Shown piece by piece: positions 11,120 to 20,945 of a stretch of 64,000 nt of DNA. A program made the position numbers and the translations under genes. Under the pieces are notes generated by a model, which was not told where the DNA came from, made no database searches, and was given only the letters and a program-made list of their open reading frames with translations. Numbering within the stretch: position 1 is the first letter of the stretch; each line of letters starts with the position of its first letter. The DNA comes from Rebecca billardiae RCC1528 (taxonomy: Eukaryota > Haptophyta), in assembly GCA_965240325.2 (NCBI GenBank), contig OZ251240.1, positions 434,001 to 498,000 on the forward strand, written 5' to 3'.

Positions 11120-11147
11120 CTCGCCTACCTGAGCTGTGTGCGTCTCT
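11120..11147 (-). promoter_or_regulatory. 28-bp upstream motif shared by three loci
   Basis: This block, 85 bp upstream of the fucosyltransferase-like ATG, recurs with one mismatch at 57505-57532 (68 bp before the ORF of the inverted R copy). Its first 18 bp recur at 55910-55927, 121 bp upstream of the metzincin ATG. In all cases the orientation relative to the downstream frame is the same. Its core reads CAGCTCAGG(C/T)AGGCGAG on the minus strand. Confidence 0.4.
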
Positions 11148-12176
11148 GATAATAGTGCTTACCCCCATAGTAACGTAGATTGCGAGCAGCCGCAGACATC
11201 GACGTAACGTTTCAGACGATGATGATGATGATCTCGGCCCTTGGCTTGGATGATCCCGCGAGCCTGCAGAATCTCGGCGCGGATGACAATGGCGATACAG
11301 TAGCGATGCTGATCATGCGACGGAACGCTCACAGACGACACAATCATCAGCACCTGCTACAGGGCCGCCCCATTATAGCTGTCAGGTTTACCCAGAGCGC
11401 GCGGAGTTGAAGATTCATCGTTTTTGTCAAAACTGGGCGCAAGTCAGGTCTTCCTGCCGGCGGATCGCGTGATGGCAGAAGGAGCGCTGCAGCGGCGCCT
11501 TCTCCCCTGGGCGACCCGGCGCGGCGCGCGCGCGGCTGCGACTCTGCGCTCGCGATCGACCCGTACGACAGCCGCACCGGACTCGCTGCGCCCCTTGGCT
11601 CGCTTGCCCACAGAGCGCCGCGCGGACCTGGCATGCGGGCCGCGGGCCATGCCTGAGGTACCAATCATCATCAAGTTTGTGCGACATTCAGGGCGGCGAG
11701 GTCGGCACCGTCGACGAGTAGGATGTGTTCTTTGACATCCGCACGTCCCACGCGGATGTCCGAAAGATCGAGCGGCGTCGGAGCGGCCGGCGGGGACCGC
11801 GACCTCGACGACGCTGTGAATGTCGCACAATAAATTCGCGCACGTGGGCCGTGGGCACGTCGGCACCGGTGATGGCGCTGCCTGCTGTCAGTTATAGTGG
11901 GTTGTTGACCCTAGCTTTATATTATTATTACGGCTACAGGCGCTACAGCCGCTACAGCATCACGGAGCACTCCGCGCAGCCGGGACCCGCGGCGCCGAGT
12001 GGCGAGTGGCGCCGTGGCCGAGTGCCAGGCGAGTGACCTCAAGCGACCGAGACATGCCGCGAGTCGACAGACAACACTCGCCACACTGACGACAGTCCCT
12101 GCTGCCTCCCGCCGCATGGCCCTAGCCACTCCTAGTCGAAGTGCTGCCCGCCCTCGTCACCCATGGGCATGAGTAG
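11148..12176. other. Intergenic spacer
   Basis: No gene is supported between the fucosyltransferase-like gene and the 3' end of the SHIPPO-repeat gene. The GC-rich patch at 11450-11660 is open in several frames on both strands but shows no domain. Short ATG/GAT repeats occur at 11215-11235. Confidence 0.4.
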
Positions 12177-14673
12177 TCATGGTGCCGTCGCACGGGCGGC
12201 TGACGATTCGCTCGGCGCCGGCGGTGCCGTGCTGTCGTCCGCGCCGCCGCCCCGCGCGCCGCTGCCGCCCCCCGTGAGCGCGCGCCGCTCGCGCCTGCGC
12301 TCGAGCGCATCGCGCACCCCGGCGCGCGGCTCGCCCGGCGGAGGCGGCGGCTGCACGGGTGGCGCGCTCGGCGGTTCGCCCGCCGTTGGGGTCGGCGGCG
12401 GCGGCGGCGCGGGCCCGCCCGCGGCGCGCTCTGTCGCCGCCGCCGCCTGCGCGTGTCGCGCCGCCCGGCGCGCGCGCCGCGCGCGCCCGCCCTCGAGCCC
12501 GCGCGCATAGTCGGCGCCCGCCGTGCCGGCCTCGACCAGCCGGTGCGACGGCTCGTACCAGCGCAGGTCGGGCTCGCGCGGCGGCTGCTCCTCCTCCTCG
12601 CGCCCGCGCGCGCTCCCGTAGTCAACCGGCGCGCGCGCGCGCGCGCGCAGCAGCTCGTCGCTCGGCTCGAGCGCCAGCCCGTCCGCGCCGGCGCCGGCGC
12701 GCGCGGCCGCCTCGGGCGGCGGGCGCGCGCGCTGCAGCTCGAACGGCACGGGGCGGGGCGGCGAGTGCGCGGGGCGGTGTCCGGGCTGCGCGTGCAGCAC
12801 CTCGCCCTCAGGCAAGGGGTGCGCGCGCGCCTCCTCCGCCCCGCGCGCGCCGCCTCGGCCAAAGCCCACAGCAACGGCCGCCGGGCGCGTGAGCGCATCG
12901 CTCGGCTCCAGCGCCGGCCGCACCGCCCCCACCGGCCCGGCCGCGCCGCCGTCGCCGATTCCACCGCCCGCGCCGTCGTCGTCGGCGCGGCCGGGTGCGC
13001 GAGCCATGTCGACGGGCGCGGGCGCGCGCGGCCGCGTGGGGAGGTCGTCTGAGGCGGTGGGCAGCGCGCGGCCGTCGTCCGCGTGCGCGCCGCCGGCGCC
13101 GTCCGCGCGGCCGAGCTGCATCGCCATCGGCGGCGCGCCCCGCACCGCGCGCCGCGTCGCCGCGTCCGCGTCCGCGCGCGCGTGCGGCAGCAGCGCGCCC
13201 TCGCCGGGCGGCGGCGCCGCGGCCTCTGGTGGCAGCGGCTGGCGGCCCGTCTCGCCGCCGCCGCCGAAGCTCGGCGCGGCGTGCGCGCGCTCCACCTGCG
13301 CATGCGACACGTCGAGGTGCGCCAGCGCTCCCGCCTCGAGCAGCTCGGCCGCGCCGCCGCCCGGCGCGGCCCCGCGCGCGCGCCCCGCCTCGGTCGCGAA
13401 CGCGTGCGCCGGCGCGCGCGGCCGCGTGTGCGCGTGCGCAGCGGCAAGGTCGTAGTGCGCGTGCGCCGCCTCGTCCGCCTCGGCGAGGGTGGCGTCGGCC
13501 GCGTCGCGCCCGAGCTGCAGCTCGAAGGGTACGCCGCCGCCGCCGCCGCCCGCGCGCCGCCCCTCTCCGCCGCGCCCCAGCCAGAGCAGCTCGCCAGCGC
13601 CGACGAGCGGCGGCGGCGGCGGCGCGCCCGGCGCGGCGGGCGCGAGCGCGGCCGCGCCGCCGCCGCCGTCCGAGCGCCCGCTGTGCGCGCTGCCGAAGAC
13701 GACGTTGGGCGGCGCGGGGTGGAGCAGCGCGTGCTGCGGCTCGAGCACGAGGCGCACGCCCTCCACCGCCGCCGCGCCCTCCTCCGCCCCGCCGCCACGC
13801 CCCGTCTCCGCGCGCCCGAACGCGTGCGCCTCCGCGCGCGGACGCACCGCGCCCACCGCGTGCTCATACGTGCCTGGGCCGGGAGCGGCCGCGGCGGCCG
13901 CGTCGGCGTCGAGCTCGACGAAGCGCGGCGCGGCGTGGGCGAAGCGCGAGACGCCGCGCGCCGCGCGCAGCCGCGTCGGCCGCTCATCCGGCTCGAGCCA
14001 CAGCAGCTCCGCGCCCTCGCCCAGCGCGCGCAGCAGCGCCCACACCAGCGCGCCGTCCGCGCCGAGGCCGCGCGCGGCGCCGTTGTCCGCGGCGCGCGCC
14101 GCGTCGCGCGCGCGCGCAAAGGCGTGCGCGCGCGCGTGCGACTCGACGAGCGCCCAGCGCACGCTGTACGAGAGGTCTGCGGTGAGCGGGCGCGCCGCGC
14201 CGCGCGCCGCGCGCGCCGCCATCCTCGCCCACGGCAGCACGCCGCGCGCGCGCGCCCAAGCCGCGTCGGCCGCGCCGCGCGGCGGCGGCGGCGCGAGCGC
14301 CGACAGGGCGAGGGCGGTGGCGCGCGCGCGAGAGACGGCGGCGGCGCGCGCGCGCTCGGCCTCGGCGGAGGGCCCGACGAGGCGGAAGCCCGGCACGCTC
14401 GGCCGCACCGCGCGCACCGCCGCCGCCACCTGCAGCACGAGCACGGCGCCCGCCGACGCGGCCGCGCGCGCCGCGGCCGCGCGCCTGGCCAGCACCGCCG
14501 GCGGCGCGGCCGCGCCGAGCGCGCCCGCGCCGCGGCCGCGCGCGGCCGCGGTGAGTCTGCCAAAGGGGACGCCGAGCGCGCGCGCGCCGAAGACGAGCAC
14601 GCCGAGCGCCGACGCGCCCGGCTCGCCGGCGCCGCCAAAGTACGCCCCCGGGCCTGGCGTCGCCTCCTGCGCC

Positions 14674-14705
<32 letters not shown>

Positions 14706-17123
14706 TCGAAGCATGATGGCAGCGGGCGCGCGCGGCTTGCCGTATGCGTGGTTGGGCTCAAGCAGATTCACGCCGAGGTCGTAGAGGCCCGGCTTGCGCA
14801 GCGGCGGGTGCGCGGGCCCGAGCAGCGCCGCGCGCGTCGCCATCACCGCGCCGCCGCGCACGCGCGCGCGCACCGCGTCCGCGGGCGCCGCGCGCGCGAG
14901 AGCCGCCGACAGCAGTCGGCCCAGCGCCGCGCCGTAGCGCGCGCGCAGCCGCAGCTCCGCGGCGCTGAGCGGGCGCGCGCGCGGCGCGTGCGCGGGGGCG
15001 CGGGGCGCGATGTGCCCGCCGACGCGCGCCGAGCGCTCCACCAGCGCGTACGACGGCGTGCGCATCGGCGCGCCCTCGCCGCCCTCGCCGCCCTCGCCCG
15101 CGGGGCGGGCGGGCGACGCGGCGCGCGCGGCCGCGCGGCTGAGCACAGCGCCCAGCCCGGCCGTGCGCGCGCGCGCGGTGAAGGGGGGCTCGGGCGGCGG
15201 CGCGGGGGGCGGCGGGGGCGGCGGCTCGTCGGCGCGCGGCGCGCGGGCCTCCTCGCGCCCCGTGCGCGCCGCCCACGCCGGCGCGCGCGCCTCCGCACGC
15301 AGCGCCGCGTCGGACGGCGCGTACGTGGCGGGGCCGGGTGCGCGCGCGGCCGCGGCGGCGCGCGCGCGCGCGGCGAGCGCGCGGCCGCGCGGCGCCGGCG
15401 CGGCCGCGGCGTCGGCCGACGCGTGCGCGCGGCCAAAGGTGGGCGCGGGCACGTGCTTCTCCGCGGGCAGCGCCGGCGCGCCGTACGCGCCGGGCGCGCG
15501 CCGCGCCTCCTCGCGCGCCGCCGCCTCGCGCCGCGCGGCCGCTCGCGCGTCGAGCGCCGCCGGCGGCGCAATCCGAGCGGCGGGCGCGCGCGCTCGCGTC
15601 GAGAGGGCCGCGTCCGCCGGCGCGTCGAGGAGGGCGGTGGAGGCGTCGGAGGCGTCGGTCATCGCGGAGGGCGAGCGGAGCAGCGCCGCCTCCGCCGCCG
15701 CCGCCGCGCGCTCCAGCGCCAGCTCGCGCGCACGCGGCGCCACCTCGCGCTTCGCCTTGGGCCACGCGCCGCCGCGCGAGCGGAGCGCCGCGTCCTCGGC
15801 CGAGCCGGCGCTGCCCGCGCTGCGGCTGCTGCGCACGCTGCTGCCGCCGGCGGAGAGCGCGCTGGTGCTCGCGAGCGCGGGGGCGCGCGGCTCCGGCGCG
15901 AAGCGCGCCGCGCGCCCCATCGCGCCGCCGAGCACGCGGCGCTCCACCTGCGCAAACGACGCCGCCTCCTCCCCCTCCCCCTCAGATGCAGAGGACCGCA
16001 GCTCGGATGCGCCAGAGCCCGCTCCCGGCTCTGATGCCGCCGGCGAGGCGGAGCGCGAGCGGCGCGCGCTGCGAGGGCGCGGCGCGCCGATCGAGTACGC
16101 GGGCGCCACGCGGCGCACAAAGTGCAGCGGCGGCGGCGTGCCCGCCTCGGCCACGGCGTCAGGCGGGCGCGCGGGCGGCGCGCGGCCGCGCAGCGCGGGC
16201 GCGCGCGCAGCCGTCCTCAGAGCGTCCGCGGGCGCCGCCGGCCCGAGCCGCTCCGCCGCGTGCGCCGCGCCGAGGCCGCGCTTGTGCCGCGCGCTGCCGA
16301 GCCGCCGCCGCGCCGCCGCAGACGCCTCCGACTCCGACGGCGGGGCGATGCGCGCGGCGGCCGAGCGCGGGCGCACAGCCCCGTCCCGAGGCGCGCCGTA
16401 CTCGCCCGGGCCGGGCGCGCGCGCCGCCGCCGCCGCGCGCCGCAGCTCCGCCGAGCTCGGCGGCGCGGCCGGCGGCGCGATGCGCGCCGAGAGCACGCGC
16501 GGGCGCACCGCGTCCACGCGCGGCTCGAGCTCGCTCACCGGCTGCTCCTCCGCACCACGCCGCGGCTCGCCGAGGCGCGAGGTGTCGCGCACCTCTCGGC
16601 CAAAGTGAGCCGCTGGCCGGCTCGTGCGCACCGCCGCGTCCGCCTCGGCGACGCGGAGCGGCTCGCCGCCGCTCGCCGGCGGGAGGCGCGAGGGCGCGTC
16701 GTCGCGCTCCGCCCGGCCAAACGGCCCGCCCGCCGGCGCGCACCGACCGCCGAAGCCGTTCATCAACGCGAGCACGTCCGCGCCCGGGCCGAGGCCGGAG
16801 GCAGGCGGCTCGCGCGACGGCGCGTCGTCGCGCTCGGCGCGGCCGAAGGGGCCGCCGGCGGGCACGCGCCGGCTCGGACCGCTCATCAGGGCGCTCACGT
16901 CCACGCCAGGATCGCCCGTCGCCGCGGGATCGCGCGACGGCGCGTCGTCGCGCTCGGCACGCGCAAACGGGCCGCCCGGCGGCCGGCGGTCCGTGGGCGC
17001 GCACGCGCACGGCGCTGAGCGCGGCCCCCGCAGGCAGCAGCAGCAGCACGCCGTGGCAAAATCCGAGCCGAAGAGATCATCGATCGACGGCAGCGCCGCC
17101 GAGGCGAGCGTCTCCACGTGCAT
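12177..17123 (-). CDS. Giant sperm-tail PG-rich (SHIPPO) repeat protein, 1,648 aa
   Basis: A single uninterrupted frame starts at the ATG 17121-17123 (MHVETLASAALPSIDDLFG). The first 150 residues carry three tandem units of the type PAGGPFGRAERDDAPSR. Through the rest, the Pro-Gly-Pro-Gly-x-Tyr signature of STPGR/SHIPPO repeats recurs: APGPGEYGAP, APGPATYAP, TPGPGAYFG, APGPGTYEHA. Each is followed by a short 'FGRA' or 'RIAPP' block, also repeated many times without the PG core. STPGR proteins line or cap axonemal microtubules (ODF3-like and CFAP families), so a flagellar or haptonemal microtubule role is likely. The sequence is extremely Ala/Arg-rich, and all other frames are also open, so shadow frames should be ignored. 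No intron is needed. Confidence 0.75.
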
Positions 17124-17213
17124 TGCCCTCCAGCGCCGCGCGTGGCCCGTTGGCGCCGCCCTCCAGCCGCCACAAGCCCAAATTCGAAGCTGGCTCGCGC
17201 GCGCAGCGCTCAC

Positions 17214-18226
17214 CCAACTTTTTCAAGTGTGAACTTTCCCGTCCTCAAGGATTATTTTGGGAAACTCGGAAAATGAGACGAAAATCAAAATCCGCTGCTG
17301 GCGCCTGCTGCGTTCGCGTCCACAGCCATCCGCCGCGAGGCGCCGCCTGCTGCCGCGCCGCCGCGGTCGTAGACGTGCACGCGGTGATGGCACACGCGGT
17401 CGGGCAGAGGCATGTCGCCATTCTCGCGGTCGGGCAGAGGCATGTCGCCATTCTGCGCCGCCTTGCGCCGCGCGACTCGCGTCTGACCATCCTCTCCGCG
17501 CCTTGAGCCCGCACGGACGTGTGCGCCGCCTCCGTCCGTCCGACTAACTCACTTCATGTCAGCCGCGCTCAGCGCTGCCAGGCGTCCCCGCCGCAAAGTA
17601 CTTCATTTAACGTCGTGGCATGCAACGGGCAGGCGTCAGAGTCAGCAAGCTGTAGCAGTAGATCGGGCAGCAGGGACAAACACCAGGATCAGCGCTCCTC
17701 GCCGTCGTCCCCCCCCCCTCGTAGTCGCCCATCACTCCAGTTCTCTGCGCGCTCAGCGCTGAGCAAGCGGTAGGGGGGTTATGATGCCCGATGTAGCACA
17801 CATGTCTGACATGACCCCCTCTGCCTCCATAGCTGCACGAGTGAAATACAGGCGCCTCGCTGCCAGGGCCAGTGGCCCAGACGGGCAGACCCCTGCCCAG
17901 CTACTGGGCTCGATGACAGTCCCCTCAGTTCCCTTCCCCGCGCAGGGATCGGCTAGTGGCTGGCCCTCTGCCCACACTGGGGCACCCTAGGGGGTGCCCC
18001 TTCTGCCGACTCGGCTGTCAAACTCGATGATCTTGAATTGCAAGGCCGTATTCACTGCTTGTACCTCGGGGACCACCCCACAGTGTTGGGCTCGTATGCT
18101 GTTGGCAATGGCATACCCCCGCCCCCTCTGGAGGCGGGCTGTCCACAGTGGAGTGGTGTCAAGACACTAGGTGTCTCGGTCAGTGGTTTGAGGTTGGGTG
18201 AGGGTGGTGGTTGGTTGGGGGCTGGC
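17214..18226. other. Intergenic spacer with a 30-bp tandem duplication
   Basis: No gene is supported. A 30-bp unit beginning CGCGGTCGGGCAGAGGCATG is present twice in direct tandem at 17395-17424 and 17425-17454. From 17700 to 18226 the DNA is less GC-rich and may be the edge of the repeat block that follows. Confidence 0.5.
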
Positions 18227-18282
18227 CAGGGTAGGGCTGGAGGCTTCGGCCGCCAGCCTGATCACCCGGAGCCCGTTATATA
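18227..18282. repeat. Repeat A, copy 1
   Basis: About 56 bp beginning AGGGTAGGGCTGGAGGCTTC recur almost unchanged at 19567-19622, about 1.34 kb away. Here it is followed by TATAAAGGGGAA and repeat B; at the second copy it is followed directly by repeat R. It is therefore a junction module of the mosaic block. Confidence 0.75.
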
Positions 18283-18290
18283 TAAAGGGG

Positions 18291-18418
18291 AATTTAAAAA
18301 ACAACATCCGGCTCATGAGGCAACACTGTTAATATTATCAATCAGACCGCTCATCAGGCTACTTCATGGGTCTGAGTAGTTCGGCAGCCTGATAAATAAT
18401 AGGACGCTTACAAACTTG
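18291..18418. repeat. Repeat B, uninterrupted copy (empty site of the foldback element)
   Basis: Positions 18291-18375 match 22270-22354, and 18376-18418 match 32144-32186 with one mismatch. The 9.8-kb foldback element interrupts the other copy exactly between these halves. Here GGTCTGA occurs once (18369-18375); around the element it occurs on both sides. This copy therefore represents the pre-insertion state. Confidence 0.9.
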
Positions 18419-18679
18419 ACAAAATGTCCAATGTACCCTTTTCCTCTGAAAGGGCCAAAACGAGCAGACTGCAGACGATAAATCGAATAAACGAATAACA
18501 AATTCCGCACCATCGCCGCGCGATGTGCCCTTGCGATCGAGTTGGGCCAAATGGGTCGGGAACAACGGACCGCGTGCGAGCCCCGGCCCGGACCGCCGTC
18601 CGCGCGCAAAAGCAATCCAAAGCGATCCACTGACCGATCCGGCGGCAAACGGCCCACACCCCTCGCCCATCCTCTGCCC

Positions 18680-19564
18680 ATGGCGTCGCACCTGCTGCTC
18701 GCGACGGTCGCCGCCGTGCCGGCGCACGCACCCATGACTCCGGAGCTCGCTCCGCGCCGCGTGCGCACCGATGGCCACGATGGCGACTCAGCTCGCGCCA
18801 TGCATCACGTCAGAGCGCTCGTGGACGCCGAGGCGGACTCAGATCGTGAGTGCATCGAGAACCTCCTGGTGCGCTGTGCCTTCACGCAGCACCTCCAACG
18901 CGACAGCATGTGCTGGGGCGTGGTGCCGGGAGCGGTGAGTGGCGCGCAGATCGTCATGCGCGACAAGACGCGCCGCTCGAGCCTCGCGCCATGCACCGTG
19001 CTGCGAGCAGTGGACAGCAACCGACAGCAGTCTCCCTCCGTTGCGTACGAGGTGCTCAAACCCGACGGCAGCACCGTCCTCGCCGAGTGCGGGCAGATCA
19101 CGCTGGCGAGCTCGCCGCTGCAGCTCTCTCGGCAGGGCCTCGTGCTGCCCGGGTGCACGGTGCGAATTCACGCCGGCGACGCCGATCACGAGATGCGCGG
19201 GGTGGTGACAGGAGCGCATCCGGCGGCGGTGGTCGGAGCACAGCAGCGCTCCCTCCCGTGGTACGAGGTGCGCGCGGACGACGGCACTGTGCACGAGTTG
19301 CACGCCGCGCAATTCGGCCGGCGAGCTGCGGGCGAGACACGCAATCAGAGCTTGGCGCGAGGCAAGAAGTGCGTGACGGCCATGCACTGCGCCGGACGCG
19401 CCTCCCCCCGACGGATATCACGTGGTCACAGCAGCCCGGGTGCGCGCCCCACGGCCGCCCTGCGGCCTGTGAAGGAGCTTTCTATGCCACCCGCATTGGG
19501 CCAAGAAGGCCAAGCGTGGGAGCTGCGAGGGCGCCCGGTAGTGAGCGAAGCGACCCGGCAGTGA
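18680..19564 (+). CDS. Protein with two Tudor/Agenet-like segments; tail encoded by repeat DNA
   Basis: The ATG at 18680 (MASHLLLATVAAVPAHA) gives 294 aa. Two similar segments follow each other: CTVLRAV...AYEVLKPDGSTVLAECGQI and CTVRIHAGDAD...WYEVRADDGTVHELHAAQF. Their strand pattern (a Val-rich strand, then YEV, then a D-G turn, then a hydrophobic strand) resembles small SH3/Tudor/Agenet barrels, which bind methylated peptides or nucleic-acid complexes. That assignment is inference. The last 15 or so residues (WELRGRPVVSEATRQ) are encoded by an inverted fragment of repeat R, so the natural C-terminus may have been replaced or the transcript may end earlier. The gene lies inside a repeat block and could belong to a mobile unit. 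Confidence 0.5.
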   Translation: MASHLLLATVAAVPAHAPMTPELAPRRVRTDGHDGDSARAMHHVRALVDAEADSDRECIENLLVRCAFTQHLQRDSMCWGVVPGAVSGAQIVMRDKTRRSSLAPCTVLRAVDSNRQQSPSVAYEVLKPDGSTVLAECGQITLASSPLQLSRQGLVLPGCTVRIHAGDADHEMRGVVTGAHPAAVVGAQQRSLPWYEVRADDGTVHELHAAQFGRRAAGETRNQSLARGKKCVTAMHCAGRASPRRISRGHSSPGARPTAALRPVKELSMPPALGQEGQAWELRGRPVVSEATRQ

Positions 19565-19622
19565 GCGAGGCAGGGTAGGGCTGGAGGCTTCGGCCGCCAG
19601 CCTGATCACCCGGAGCCCGTTA
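19497..19622. repeat. Inverted R fragment followed by repeat A, copy 2
   Basis: Positions about 19527-19566 are the reverse complement of the R segment with CCGGGCGCCCTCGCAGCTCC (at about 19733 and 21055). The matching stretch is also found in the third R copy at about 57318-57370. Repeat A copy 2 (19567-19622) follows and leads straight into R copy 1. Confidence 0.7.
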
Positions 19623-20938
19623 TGGCGGGCCGTAGGTCCGCCCCTTGTAGTGCCCGGGAAAAAGATAAGAAAAAGATCAGAAAAAGAAAATCCTCGCCAA
19701 GAAAAGAAAATCGCCTCGCTCACTACCGGGCGCCCTCGCAGCTCCCACTGGGGACGCTCGGCCGAAAACCATCTGGCGCCTGGCGCGGAGCGCGTGGGCG
19801 GCGCGCGCCGAATCCAACGCCAGCGCGGACATCGTGAGAGGACTCCCGAACGGTGTTTTCGCCCGATTCGCGATTGCTGCCCTCGTCGTCTCGCGTGCAG
19901 GTCGAACGAGGGCCAAAGTCGACGCGTTTGGAGGTACGCTCGGCGCGTCGACACGATCGTGCGACCTGGGGCGGTCCTCGCCCGACTTGCACGTCGAGCG
20001 CTCGCATGAGCCATAGCATCAAGCGCTGCGCACGATGGCCGCCTCGCTCGATTCACCGTCGCGCGTCGGGCTCGGTGCGGAAAGGCCCTCATCACGAGGT
20101 GTCTCGCGGGCGGGAAGCGCCATCCCACGCGACGCAAGATTTGGCGCGGCCTTCTGAACACCATAACCGGAATCCACACACCGGACTATGTATCCAGGTG
20201 CCCCGGTTGGCAAGGTCGGGCGCATGCAAATCCGTTTGCTACGGTCGGTGGCGTTGTCCGGCCTGCATGGCGTCGACGGTGGCCAATGCGACGGAGGGGC
20301 AGCGCAAAGCGGCGTACGACGCGCACTGCACGCACCTGCTGGGTCTGCCGCCGTGGCAGGAATCGCGTCTTCGCGAGTCGGCGACTGAGGCGACAGCGCG
20401 CTATCACCGATCCCAGATGCGCACTGTCCGCGACGAGATGAAACGTCGCGCGTGCAGAATCGCCGCCCCATCCTCCACCATGGCACGGGCGCTGCGGGAC
20501 GAGGCCGACGTCGTGAAGCCGGTGACGCATGCGCTGCGCTTCCTGTGCCTGCTCGAGCAGCGCGTGCCCACCCTCGATCGCGAGTGGCACACGCTCTCGC
20601 ACTGCGCGCGCGCGCACCACCAACAGCTCCTGATACCGCCGAACGTGCGAGTGCCGGACCTGTCGCACGGAGCGGCGAGCGCCGACGAACGCTTGGACCT
20701 GGGCGCGCTGTTGCGCAGCGTGGCGGCCGTGCACGACGCCGACGCGACCTTCGCCGAACCTCGTGCCCGGAGCGGACATTGGCATCCTCGCGACACACGA
20801 TCTCAGCTGGCGGCAGGAGGAGATGCTCTTTCGTCATCCTGCCCGTAAACACGCTAAAAGGCGCGAACCCGCTGGGGAAATATTGCGACAGCACTGGCAC
20901 GGCCCGCCGACCCCCCCGCCCGCCAGGGCACAGTTTTT
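19622..20938 (+). repeat. Repeat R, copy 1 (1.3 kb)
   Basis: This is the first of two direct tandem copies about 1.32 kb apart. It opens with a GC-rich hairpin (GGCGGGCC GTA GGTCCGCC, 8-bp stem with one G-T pair), then a purine run of AAAAAGATAAG type. It ends with a C-rich stretch and AGTTTTTATAAAGGGGAA. Compared with copy 2 it has a 5-bp insertion near 20188 and lacks a 12-bp insertion. A third, decayed copy lies inverted at 55985-57475. Confidence 0.9.
20267..20848 (+). CDS. Repeat-borne ORF in R copy 1 (193 aa)
   Basis: The frame begins at MASTVANATEGQRKAAYDAH and is helical, with conserved Cys/His residues (AHCTHLLGLP, REWHTLSHCARAHHQQ). It is preceded in the same frame by a Cys-rich stretch (ACKSVCYGRWRCPACM) that may be part of the protein if a start lies further up. 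Copy 2 encodes the same protein with a 4-residue in-frame insertion. Copy 3 differs at many third codon positions and by a 3-bp in-frame change before it frameshifts. That pattern suggests it once was, or still is, coding. No family is recognised; it resembles no transposase I know. Confidence 0.45.
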   Translation: MASTVANATEGQRKAAYDAHCTHLLGLPPWQESRLRESATEATARYHRSQMRTVRDEMKRRACRIAAPSSTMARALRDEADVVKPVTHALRFLCLLEQRVPTLDREWHTLSHCARAHHQQLLIPPNVRVPDLSHGAASADERLDLGALLRSVAAVHDADATFAEPRARSGHWHPRDTRSQLAAGGDALSSSCP

Positions 20939-20945
20939 ATAAAGG

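Noticed and set aside
11424-11866. Overlapping open frames on both strands in the 11.4-11.9 kb patch
   Set aside because: Several overlapping frames of similar length with no motif; no start or splice evidence.
12122-14784. Long open frames on both strands inside the SHIPPO-repeat gene
   Set aside because: They are composition shadows: GC-rich repeats leave stops rare in all frames, and only one minus frame shows the PGPGxY signature.
18542-18679. Extension of the Tudor/Agenet-like protein upstream of 18680
   Set aside because: The extension starts with a non-ATG codon and is composition-like; the ATG at 18680 is the first in this frame.
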